DNA of 62,415 bases, taken from positions 1 through 62,415 of the forward strand of contig JAEOUG010000100.1 of the NCBI GenBank assembly GCA_016839445.1, in the 5' to 3' direction. Made by a program: the position numbers and the translations under genes. The DNA is from Candidatus Thorarchaeota archaeon. GTDB taxonomy: Archaea; Asgardarchaeota; Thorarchaeia; Thorarchaeales; Thorarchaeaceae. Below the pieces are notes generated by a model. That model made no database searches. It had not been told where the DNA came from and was given only the letters and a program-made list of their open reading frames with translations. Of this stretch, positions 54,664 through 62,415 are shown in pieces (position 1 is the stretch's first letter; every line of letters begins with the position of its first letter).

Positions 54664-55490
54664 GCCATGCTGTCCTTGTAGGGCTTCAAGGTCTGTGTAA
54701 GGAGTCCTGACTCCAAGAAGTCAATTGTCAGATCTGGAAACTCCAGGCTCAGTACGTCTCTGAGTCTCTTCATGCCCGGGTCTTCTGTGACAAATGCACC
54801 CAATTCAAAGGTGTTGACGCCCTCCTCACATGCCAGTAGTCGAATCTCTGGAGCAAGCTCTCCAGTGACCAGTGTGGAGATACCTTCTCGCTTTGCCCTG
54901 ATAATCTCCGGCATGTCAAGGTGGGAACCTCCGACAACGAGGGTCTCGTTTACGTCCTCATCGAGATCTCCCACGAAGAGCACTGATGGAAGGCTCATCC
55001 TTCCTGCAAGGTAGTTGGCGAAGCCCGATTGATTCTTCACGCTTGGAGGAAGACAGATCCGACCTACTGGTGTCCACTCCCCATGGTCACTCTCCGTTTC
55101 GAAGTCACCCGTCTTCTTGAGTCCAAGCGCTTCAACAAGAGCATCATTCAGTCCATCCCTTGTTGAGAGCCACCCCGACCCTACAACATAGGAGGAGATG
55201 TAGTTCTTGGCGAGAAGCCTCACTCGAACGAGGTCTAGACCCGAAAGCCGATCCACCGCGAAAGGGAAGATGGGACGGTATGTGACAAGTAGGTTAGATT
55301 TGTCCTGTGACGCCTTGGTCACGGCTCTCGCGGAAGCATAGGCAGTGACGAGGATCCTTTTGATGGTGGTTCCCGATTGCTCCGATGGCGTCTGTGGCCC
55401 AATTTCCACTCTTGGCTCTAGGCCCTGAATCGTGCTCTCAATCGGCGAGAGCTCCTGGAGGCGCTTCGTGACTTCAAGTAGAGTAGTCAT
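54660..55490 (-). CDS. NIF3-like dinuclear-metal protein
   Basis: VTAYASARAVTKASQDKSNLLVTYRPIFP; VVGGSHLDMPEIIRAKREGISTLVTGELAPEIRLLACEEGVNTFELGAFVTEDPGMKRL. Confidence 0.8.
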   Translation of the reverse strand: MTTLLEVTKRLQELSPIESTIQGLEPRVEIGPQTPSEQSGTTIKRILVTAYASARAVTKASQDKSNLLVTYRPIFPFAVDRLSGLDLVRVRLLAKNYISSYVVGSGWLSTRDGLNDALVEALGLKKTGDFETESDHGEWTPVGRICLPPSVKNQSGFANYLAGRMSLPSVLFVGDLDEDVNETLVVGGSHLDMPEIIRAKREGISTLVTGELAPEIRLLACEEGVNTFELGAFVTEDPGMKRLRDVLSLEFPDLTIDFLESGLLTQTLKPYKDSMA

Positions 55491-55579
55491 CCTTCCTCTC
55501 TCTCCTCTGTTAGTGATGGTATCAGACAGCGAGTCCGGGCAAACCTCTGCGGTTTGTCAGTCTTATCCTTTTCCCAAGA

Positions 55580-55933
55580 CTAGTCAGAGTCTTCATCGAC
55601 GTCCTCATCGCTGAGGTCTTCGTCATAGGAGTAGAGGTCTTCTAGGTCGTCACCAATCTCTTCAATCTCAGGTTCAGCATCCTCAACGACCTCAAGCTCG
55701 GGCTTCTTCTCCTTCTTGGGCTTCTTCTTCTCCTTCTCGTCCGAAGGCTTGCTCACCTTCTTCTCCTTCTCGAGCTTCTCCGGACGTGATGGCGCGACTC
55801 TCTTACTCAGCTTCTTGTACTGGGTTCGAGCTGTCCTCTGCTTCCTGATTCTCCTGAAGTCAATCTGCTCAGGGTTCTGAGCCTTCCTGAGCCGAGTCAG
55901 TTCGCGCTTGAGAGCCTTCTCCTTGTTCACCAT
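55580..55933 (-). CDS. Charge-segregated Lys-rich protein with acidic C-terminal tail
   Basis: RKAQNPEQIDFRRIRKQRTARTQYKKLSKRVAPSRPEKLEKEKKVSKPSDEKEKKKPKKEKKPE then EDAEPEIEEIGDDLEDLYSYDEDLSDEDVDEDSD. Confidence 0.6.
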   Translation of the reverse strand: MVNKEKALKRELTRLRKAQNPEQIDFRRIRKQRTARTQYKKLSKRVAPSRPEKLEKEKKVSKPSDEKEKKKPKKEKKPELEVVEDAEPEIEEIGDDLEDLYSYDEDLSDEDVDEDSD

Positions 55934-56017
55934 ATGGAATCACCGCGGTGTTCTCTGCGACCACTCCTCGGTCGTTTTATAACTGTGTCGGGAGATGTCA
56001 TTGGCTGAGGAGCGATT

Positions 56018-56536
56018 GTGCCAATGAGTCCGGGAGAACGAGACAAGATGGTGAACATCCGTCTCCGACTAGAAGAAGAGACCCTTGAGCGTATCGATAG
56101 ATTGGTCGGTGAAAGAGGCCGCCAGGACTTCATTCGAAACGCAGTCCTGTCACAGCTTGACCAAGACCTGCCGCCGCTTCTTCTCGATGCCATCAAGGAA
56201 TTGGACGAACTCAAGAAGCGTGTTACCCGGCTCGAGGACGTGCAGTCTGCATCCGTCTTCTTCGAGCAAATTCCCGACGTGGTGAGGGATCAGATTTGCC
56301 TGGATGACATGGACCGGGAACTGGTAGCATTCTTCGCGAGGATGGAGGGCGCAACAACCCCGGAGATTGCAGGTGCACTTGTCGGTGACGACACGAAGCG
56401 GCGTGCCATACTTGACAGAATAGACAGGATCAACTCAAGGTCCGCAAAGGTGTTGGGGCGGCCTATTCTCAGATACAGAAAGGGAATCTGGAAGGGGAAG
56501 AGGAGTGCCTGGTGGCTTGATCTGACCGAACCCTAG
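56018..56536 (+). CDS. RHH-type DNA-binding protein with additional C-terminal domain
   Basis: MVNIRLRLEEETLERIDRLVGERGRQDFIRNAVLSQLDQ RHH motif, then a helical region and a basic C-terminus. Confidence 0.7.
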   Translation: MPMSPGERDKMVNIRLRLEEETLERIDRLVGERGRQDFIRNAVLSQLDQDLPPLLLDAIKELDELKKRVTRLEDVQSASVFFEQIPDVVRDQICLDDMDRELVAFFARMEGATTPEIAGALVGDDTKRRAILDRIDRINSRSAKVLGRPILRYRKGIWKGKRSAWWLDLTEP

Positions 56537-56550
56537 CTCCTTGGCGAAAG

Positions 56551-56558
56551 TTTATAGA
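56551..56558 (+). promoter_or_regulatory. BRE/TATA upstream of tRNA-Arg(CCG)
   Basis: cgaaagtttatagaa; TATA about 25-29 nt upstream of 56580. Confidence 0.5.
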
Positions 56559-56579
56559 ATTGAGGAAGGTCGGAGTAGT

Positions 56580-56657
56580 GGGGCCGTAGTCTAGCCTGGA
56601 TAAGGCACCAGCCTCCGGAGTTGGTTATCCCCGGTTCAAATCCGGGCGGTCCCGCCA
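56580..56657 (+). tRNA. tRNA-Arg (anticodon CCG), CCA encoded
   Basis: Manual fold: acceptor GGGGCCG/CGGUCCC, D-stem GUCU/AGGC, anticodon stem CCAGC/GUUGG with loop CUCCGGA, T-stem CCCGG/CCGGG with loop UUCAAAU, terminal CCA. Confidence 0.93.
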
Positions 56658-56729
56658 CTCTTTGCGTCCACTAGTTTCTTGGACTTTATAAGCCACAGAC
56701 AGGGAAGAGGGGTGATGTGAGGTATACAG

Positions 56730-56933
56730 ATGCAGACGCGTAGCCTCGAGACCCCCATTGAAAAGGTTGTAGCACGCTTTGAGAAGTATCTGAATGGCCC
56801 AATGGGAAAGTCAGTTCTAGTCAACCTCGATGAGGGTGAGAGTTTCATTCTACAGACCTCTGAGCACACACTGCGTGTCACAAAGCGTCGCGGGCGAGCT
56901 GTAGTTACTCCCCTCCAAGTCTCACTCGCATAG
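56730..56933 (+). CDS. Small uncharacterised protein between the two tRNA-Arg genes
   Basis: 67-aa ORF MQTRSLETPIEKVVARFEKYLNGPMGKSVLVNLDEGESFILQTSEHTLRVTKRRGRAVVTPLQVSLA with upstream ggtgatgtgaggt. Confidence 0.55.
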   Translation: MQTRSLETPIEKVVARFEKYLNGPMGKSVLVNLDEGESFILQTSEHTLRVTKRRGRAVVTPLQVSLA

Positions 56934-57022
56934 CGCAGATTGGTGTCAGGACTATCCTTAGAGGACAACAGATCGTAGCTTCACAGCGAAGACTCTATAA
57001 GTCGAGCCAAGACCCCACGAAT

Positions 57023-57100
57023 GGGGCCGTAGTCTAGCCTGGATAAGGCACCAGCCTGCGGAGTTGGTAATCCCCGGTTCGAATCCGGGCGGTCCCGCCA
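57023..57100 (+). tRNA. tRNA-Arg (anticodon GCG), CCA encoded
   Basis: Same fold as 56580-56657 with anticodon loop CUGCGGA and T-loop UUCGAAU; own TATA (tctataag) at about 56993. Confidence 0.93.
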
Positions 57101-57209
57101 CTCGTTCTCCAAACGCCGTCGACGCGATGCTTAAATGTCATTGGAAGTTCGGCAGTTGCGTATTTGGACAGGATACTGCCCTGACATAACAAGGTGAGAT
57201 GCCGACAAC

Positions 57210-58337
57210 ATGCAGTTCACACCGCAACGTCTTGATCGTGTGCATAGGTCCATGGCGAGAGAGCAGGTAGATGCGATTGTTGTCACAAGACGACAGGATG
57301 TCCAGTATCTGACAGGATATCACTCGAGAGCCAGCAATGTTCCGATTGGATGTGTTCTTGCTCAAGATTCTCCACCTCATCTCATAATATCGGATATGCA
57401 GGCTGAGGAGATTCCCTCAGAATCTATAATGGGCAGGCTATCCGAGTTCACGCTAGAGGCAGAGGAGGGCTGGTTCCGCGCTCAGGGCACTGCATTCTGG
57501 GAACAGCTCGTTGGTGTTCTCAAACATGCCGGTCTTGAGAGAGGAATGATTGGTATCCAGCATGACTGGATCTCTGTCCGCGGATTTGACCGCCTGAAGA
57601 CACTGCTTCCACAGGCCGGGTTCAAGGACTTCACTCAGTCTCTCTGGAGGCTGAGGCACTTCAAGGACGCTGCAGAAATCGATGCAATCCGTCAAGCAGT
57701 GAACATCGCCGAGATTGGAGTGAGGACCGCACTTGAGATTGTGGCGGCAGGGAAGTCTGAGGAAGAGGCCTCCCTCCAGATAGAGTCGGCTATGAGAGGA
57801 GCCGGCGGTCAACTCCGAGGGATTAGGGCTGCTGTCCTAACTGGCGGACATGCTAGACGTCCTTTTGCTCAACCTGGGCCAAAACGCATAGGTGCTGAAG
57901 ATCTTGCCGTGCTCGATATTACGGTCAGTCAGAATGGCTACTTCGCAGAGGTGACCCGAACGATCCATATGGGGAAGCCTACGGAGCGCCAGAAGAAGAT
58001 GTTCGATTCAGTTCTGAGGATAAGAAGCCTCATTGAGAAGAACCTGAAGCCTGATGCGCAGCTGTCTGATGTCGCAGCCAATGTGATCAAGAAGATTGGC
58101 AAGCGAGTTCCACCGGGTTCGTTGGTCCAGCCCATGGGCAGCTCGATCGGTCTTGATCTTCGAGAGCCTCCGTACCTCTCCCTAGATAGTCAGTATGCCC
58201 TGCGTGAAGGAATGGTATTGACTCTCCATCCTACCCTGTATATTCCTGAGACTGGGTGTGCAAAGGTGGCAGATGCTGTTGTCATCACTGAGCATGGTAT
58301 TAAGGGTCTTGGCTCCCTCTCAAGGGAGACCCTGTAG
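57210..58337 (+). CDS. M24 metallopeptidase (Xaa-Pro peptidase family)
   Basis: DAIVVTRRQDVQYLTGY; KDAAEIDAIRQAVNIAEIG; LAVLDITVSQNGYFAEVTRTIHMG; GMVLTLHPTLYIPETG. Confidence 0.85.
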   Translation: MQFTPQRLDRVHRSMAREQVDAIVVTRRQDVQYLTGYHSRASNVPIGCVLAQDSPPHLIISDMQAEEIPSESIMGRLSEFTLEAEEGWFRAQGTAFWEQLVGVLKHAGLERGMIGIQHDWISVRGFDRLKTLLPQAGFKDFTQSLWRLRHFKDAAEIDAIRQAVNIAEIGVRTALEIVAAGKSEEEASLQIESAMRGAGGQLRGIRAAVLTGGHARRPFAQPGPKRIGAEDLAVLDITVSQNGYFAEVTRTIHMGKPTERQKKMFDSVLRIRSLIEKNLKPDAQLSDVAANVIKKIGKRVPPGSLVQPMGSSIGLDLREPPYLSLDSQYALREGMVLTLHPTLYIPETGCAKVADAVVITEHGIKGLGSLSRETL

Positions 58338-58341
58338 GACT

Positions 58342-58893
58342 CTACGTTGTATTCTGCCAGAGTTTCAGTTTCTGAAACACCAAGGCGATTGCTGCGGCCT
58401 TGGCAGAGTGCTTCTCAACCTCTTCTCGGGATAGCTCCCTGATTTGCGCTGCAGGTGCTCCTGAGTTGAGGCTTCTCGGCGGGATAACCACGTTGGCTGG
58501 TACTATGCTTCCTGGCGCAAGCATTACTCCTTCACCAAGTGTCGCTCCATCGAAGACAACGCAGCCGTCTCCAATGTTTGCATTGTCGCCGACATAGACC
58601 CCGTGGACTACAGCGGCAGTCCCAATGATTGTGTTGTTCCCGATGATTGTCGGATTCTCCTCACTGTGCGCGTGGACAACTGCGCTATCCATGACACAGC
58701 TTCCTTCTCCAATCCTGACCGAGGCGAAATCTCCTCTCACTACTGCACCCGGCCAAACGCTCACCTTTGGACCAACCTCAACGTCTCCCACAAGTGTTGC
58801 CTGCGGGCTGATGTAGGCCTTTGGGTCTACCTTTGGGCTCTTATCTCCGAAAGGAAGTATTGGCATAGATTCATCCTCCTGCCTGTCAAGCAT
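58342..58893 (-). CDS. Gamma-carbonic anhydrase-like left-handed beta-helix protein
   Basis: PKAYISPQATLVGDVEVGPKVSVWPGAVVRGDFASVRIGEGSCVMDSAVVHAHSEENPTIIGNNTIIGTAAVVHGVYVGDNANIG hexapeptide repeats. Confidence 0.93.
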   Translation of the reverse strand: MLDRQEDESMPILPFGDKSPKVDPKAYISPQATLVGDVEVGPKVSVWPGAVVRGDFASVRIGEGSCVMDSAVVHAHSEENPTIIGNNTIIGTAAVVHGVYVGDNANIGDGCVVFDGATLGEGVMLAPGSIVPANVVIPPRSLNSGAPAAQIRELSREEVEKHSAKAAAIALVFQKLKLWQNTT

Positions 58894-58924
58894 GTCCTAC
58901 ATTTCTAATAAAACATGATGGGGC

Positions 58925-59320
58925 TTAGTCCTGGTTGCTCCCGAGAACTTGGTTGATGACGAACTCGTAGTGTTGAGCTGGCCTTAGGCCAACAAGCCTG
59001 TCGATTACGACCGGGTCATCCGAGCCATCTGTAGGAATCTCTATCCTTGCCGGCTCTCCGTCGACGAAGATCAGAACACAGGGAATTCCTGTGATATTGT
59101 TGTCAATGGCGTACCTTGTATGAATCTGGGTGTTCACCTTCAGAAAGGCAACATCCTCGTCTTGCGAGTACTTCTCGTCCAGCTCGTCAAGAACGGGGGC
59201 GAGAGCCAGACAAGGATTGCACCAAGGTGCCCAGCAGTCAACAAACAGGATTTTCCTCTTCTGTTGGAGCTCTGCTGCCACATCATCAGGGGACACGTCT
59301 CTAACCATGCGCGGTAACAC
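58925..59320 (-). CDS. Thioredoxin-like protein (active site CNPC)
   Basis: ILFVDCWAPWCNPCLALAPVLDEL; ITGIPCVLIFVDG. Confidence 0.88.
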   Translation of the reverse strand: MLPRMVRDVSPDDVAAELQQKRKILFVDCWAPWCNPCLALAPVLDELDEKYSQDEDVAFLKVNTQIHTRYAIDNNITGIPCVLIFVDGEPARIEIPTDGSDDPVVIDRLVGLRPAQHYEFVINQVLGSNQD

Positions 59321-59407
59321 CTGACCGAACCCTGACTTGGGGCCCTATGAATGTTTTCAGAAAGAGTGATGGTGCAGGGAGGGGAGAAAGCCCCCCTTCG
59401 CTACCAT

Positions 59408-59770
59408 CTATGCTGCTTCTGCAGCCAGGAGGTTCTCAGCAATCTGCTCATAGACCTCTGGTGGCATCACGCCAACCAGCTTGTCCATCTTCTTACCATA
59501 GCCGTCATCAAAGACGACCCTCTTGCCGTCGGCGAATACGAGCACACTGGGCACTCCTGTAATCTGATTCTTAGCACTGAATTCTCTGTTGTGGTCAACG
59601 TCAATCTTGACAACCTTGAGACCCCTTCCGGAGTACTTCTGGTCGATCTCTTCCAGTATTGGGCCTAGAGTTCTGCATGGTCCGCACCAGACTGCGTGAC
59701 AATCCACGAATACTACCTTGTTGCCTTCAATGACACTGTCCAATTCTTGGGAACTGATGTCTTCTACCAT
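59408..59770 (-). CDS. Thioredoxin (active site CGPC)
   Basis: MVEDISSQELDSVIEGNKVVFVDCHAVWCGPCRTLGPILEEI; ITGVPSVLVFADG. Confidence 0.92.
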   Translation of the reverse strand: MVEDISSQELDSVIEGNKVVFVDCHAVWCGPCRTLGPILEEIDQKYSGRGLKVVKIDVDHNREFSAKNQITGVPSVLVFADGKRVVFDDGYGKKMDKLVGVMPPEVYEQIAENLLAAEAA

Positions 59771-59966
59771 AGTCAAACTCTCCGCGGGTGCGGTTTCGTC
59801 TGTGCAAGCCTTTTGCACAACCGTTATAAGGATTGCGTTAACGGAGTTAATGTTTTGCCCTCTCAGGAGCAGTCTCAGGGTTGACGTAGGTGCTCTAGAG
59901 TTGAAGCCTAACGTAACCACTGCCAAAGTTTGATAAGACCAGTCTGGAGGCCTTCAGAGGAACACG

Positions 59967-62415
59967 ATGCCTGTCCTTCACTGTGCCAAATGTGGGTCTC
60001 GCCTTGACATCAAGAAGGCCGGAGGCATTTGGACAGTCAGATGCACAGGGTGCGGTGCTGAAATTCTGGTCGACGGAAAAAGCAGCGACCTCTTCGACGC
60101 ATACGATGAATACTCCAAGGCTGTGAAGGCTGGGACTCTTACTGGAGGCAAGATTCCATATGCCGGCCCGAGAAGTCGACCGACCGACACGAGGTCTGAT
60201 CGGGAACCCACATCCAGGGCCAGGATGGGGGACCGCAGGGTCCAGTCTGACTCCCTTGTCGAGCAGCTAATCGCGGAGGGTGGCTCGTCACTTGGAGAAT
60301 TGCCACCTGCTCTACGCGGTCTTGTCAATAGCGGGCGTGACTACCTCGTGAACTACAGGTTCCTACCTTCCACTGAGGCTGATTATGGTTCGTCGGTGGA
60401 CGACCTAGCACTCCCTGTTCGCCTCAAGGAATTCCTCAAGGCCCGTGGAATCCAAGACCTCTATCGTTTCCAAGAACTTGCCTATGATTCCATATCGGAA
60501 GGAAAGGATGTTGTCATCGCGGCGCCTACAGCGCAGGGCAAGACAGAGGCATTCATTCTCCCCATCATCCGCAGTCTGCTCTTGACCCTTGAAGAGGCCT
60601 TCATGGAACAGGGCGTACGCGCGCTCCTTGTCTATCCAACGAAAGCGCTCGCTCGTGACCAATACGACAAGGTGCGAGCAATGGCTCAAACCGCGAATCT
60701 CACAGTGGCTGTGTTTGATGGCGACGTATCACAGGATGCTCGGGCAAAGATCTACGACAGGCCTCCAGACATCCTCTTGACGAACCCGGATGTTCTGCAC
60801 TATCATCTGGGCTGGAACCAGTCCCAGCTTCTGCCCCTCCTGCGAACGGTGAAGTTCGTTGTGCTGGATGAGATCCACCTCTACACCGGGTCCATGGGAT
60901 CCAATGTCTACTACATTCTGAAAAGGCTGGGCATGGAGTGTGGCGAGTTTCAGAAGATTGGGGCATCTGCAACGGTGGCGAATCCGAAGGAATTCGCTGA
61001 CATGCTCTTCGATGATGATGTTCATCTCATAGAGACGGCGACCGCAAAGAGGGGGCCAATTCACTTCTTAATGTACTACCCAGGTGACAGAAGCAAGTAC
61101 AGCATGATTGTGGATCAAGTATCTCATCTTCAACGCGGCGACTTCAAGACACTTGTCTTTGGAAACACTCACTCTGAGGCCGAAGTGCTGAACATACTGC
61201 TTGGCGACTTGGGCGTGAAGTCCATGGTCCATCGAGCTGGGCTCTCAAAGAAGTACAGAAGCGATGTCGAAGATCGGTTCCGAAATGGCGAGATACCTGT
61301 CATTGTGTCTACTCCGACTCTAGAACTCGGTATCGACATTGGCGATCTCAACAGCGTAGTGAGTATGATAGTGTCCATAACCAGACTGACTCAGAGAATA
61401 GGAAGGGCTGGACGGAAGGGGCAAGAGAGTGTCGCGATTCTTGCGCTACGAGAGAATGACCCAATATCCTCCTTCTACAAACACGAACCGGGGAAGTACT
61501 TCACCGACATTGATGCAGCTTACATGGAGCCAGACAATGAGGTTGTAGGCTACTACCAGCTACTTGCCGCGGCACTCAGCGGAAAGATGAAGGTTTCCGG
61601 CTTCTCGCGACACCAAAAAATCATCGAGCGCCTTGAAGGCGAGGGCCTGATCAGAGTAGAAGATGATGGAAGTGTCAGGGTAGTTGATGCCGATGCCGCC
61701 CGCAGAGGATGGCGCAACTACAGCATTCGAGGGATTGGAGACACGGTTGAGATAAAGATAGGCCGGAAGAACCTAGGGCAGAGGTCGATGCCAATGGCAG
61801 CTCAGGAACTACACCCTGGCGCCCTGTATCTTCATGGAGGCAAGAACTACCTCTCTATTGACTTCAAGTACACACATGGACTTGGAAGGGCGACCGTTGT
61901 GCCATACGAGGACCGAAGCATTCACACGAAGCCTCTCTACTACACCATGCCGAAGATACTGGATGTAATCGAGAGGAAGAGGGCGCTTGGCCTTGATGTC
62001 ATCTACTGCAACTTGGAGATGACACAGACAGTCTACGGTTTCGTGAAGAAGGAAACACGGTCCGGGCGAATAGTCGAACGGAACGAGCTCAGTGCTCCTC
62101 TTGTCTACAGCTATGCAACTCGTGGGTTTGCATTCACTGCGCCAGAACCGGTTTCGGCTGTCAATGACTACTTCAGCGGGAATCTCGGTCCCTTAGAAGG
62201 CAAGCGACTTGACCCCGCAGATCTCTACGGGGGAGCTTTTCACGCACTAGAGCATGTTCTCATCGAATCCAGCGACATGCTCACAGGGGGTGGAAACCGT
62301 GAGATTGGAGGCGTCTCAATGGGTGACTCCGGCATCATTTTCGTGTATGATGGAAGCCCTGGAGGAAACGGTGCATCGAAGCTGCTGTTCTCTCGGCTGG
62401 GTGAAGCTTTCAATA
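59967..62415 (+). CDS. Hrq1/MrfA-like DEAD/H helicase with N-terminal zinc ribbon and DUF1998-like C-terminus, truncated at the window edge
   Basis: Hand translation: MPVLHCAKCGSRLDIKKAGGIWTVRCTGCGAEIL...VIAAPTAQGKTEAF...VVLDEIHLYTGSMGSNVYYILKRL...TPTLELGIDIGDL...QRIGRAGRKG...GGAFHALEHVLIESSDML...IIFVYDGSPGGNGASKLLFSRLGEAFN. Confidence 0.9.
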   Translation, partial: MPVLHCAKCGSRLDIKKAGGIWTVRCTGCGAEILVDGKSSDLFDAYDEYSKAVKAGTLTGGKIPYAGPRSRPTDTRSDREPTSRARMGDRRVQSDSLVEQLIAEGGSSLGELPPALRGLVNSGRDYLVNYRFLPSTEADYGSSVDDLALPVRLKEFLKARGIQDLYRFQELAYDSISEGKDVVIAAPTAQGKTEAFILPIIRSLLLTLEEAFMEQGVRALLVYPTKALARDQYDKVRAMAQTANLTVAVFDGDVSQDARAKIYDRPPDILLTNPDVLHYHLGWNQSQLLPLLRTVKFVVLDEIHLYTGSMGSNVYYILKRLGMECGEFQKIGASATVANPKEFADMLFDDDVHLIETATAKRGPIHFLMYYPGDRSKYSMIVDQVSHLQRGDFKTLVFGNTHSEAEVLNILLGDLGVKSMVHRAGLSKKYRSDVEDRFRNGEIPVIVSTPTLELGIDIGDLNSVVSMIVSITRLTQRIGRAGRKGQESVAILALRENDPISSFYKHEPGKYFTDIDAAYMEPDNEVVGYYQLLAAALSGKMKVSGFSRHQKIIERLEGEGLIRVEDDGSVRVVDADAARRGWRNYSIRGIGDTVEIKIGRKNLGQRSMPMAAQELHPGALYLHGGKNYLSIDFKYTHGLGRATVVPYEDRSIHTKPLYYTMPKILDVIERKRALGLDVIYCNLEMTQTVYGFVKKETRSGRIVERNELSAPLVYSYATRGFAFTAPEPVSAVNDYFSGNLGPLEGKRLDPADLYGGAFHALEHVLIESSDMLTGGGNREIGGVSMGDSGIIFVYDGSPGGNGASKLLFSRLGEAFN

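Noticed and set aside
1-62415. CRISPR arrays, transposons, prophage or rRNA genes
   Set aside because: No repeated spaced units, transposase, integrase, phage structural proteins or rRNA sequence seen by eye; a dedicated search was not possible.

Overview
This is a gene-dense archaeal chromosome segment with about 60 coding sequences and two tRNA-Arg genes. I see no rRNA, CRISPR array, transposase or prophage. Archaeal markers recognised by reading the translations are ABCE1/Rli1, uS19, the primase large subunit PriL, fructose-1,6-bisphosphate aldolase/phosphatase, a histone-fold protein, a single-cyclin-box TFB-like protein, DUF763 and a Mut7-C RNase. Archaeal-type TATA boxes and GGTGAT-type ribosome-binding sites also occur. 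An Asgard (Thorarchaeota-like) origin is a guess from overall flavour and is not demonstrated. Other blocks are a heterodimeric ABC exporter, a four-gene ABC cassette (ATPase / FtsX-like permease / FtsX-like permease / zinc-ribbon ATPase), EtfB plus ferredoxin-EtfA, DNA repair genes (Nth-like, OGG-like) and central carbon genes (class I FBA, FBPA/P, TPI). The main leads are: (1) a divergent locus pairing a coiled-coil ArsR-like wHTH regulator with a histone lacking a normal helix 3, with alternating GGAAC half-sites between them and a downstream co-directional protein sharing the regulator's C-terminal acidic peptide; (2) a mini-TFB with one cyclin box and no zinc ribbon; (3) an ABC exporter NBD with an approximately 49-aa beta-repeat insertion; (4) repeated use of a palindromic CTAG as a shared stop for convergent gene pairs; (5) a near-identical tRNA-Arg pair differing mainly in the anticodon. 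All family assignments come from motif reading without database searches. Two edge-truncated genes (1..885 minus and 59967..62415 plus) are missing from the ORF track and were translated by hand.
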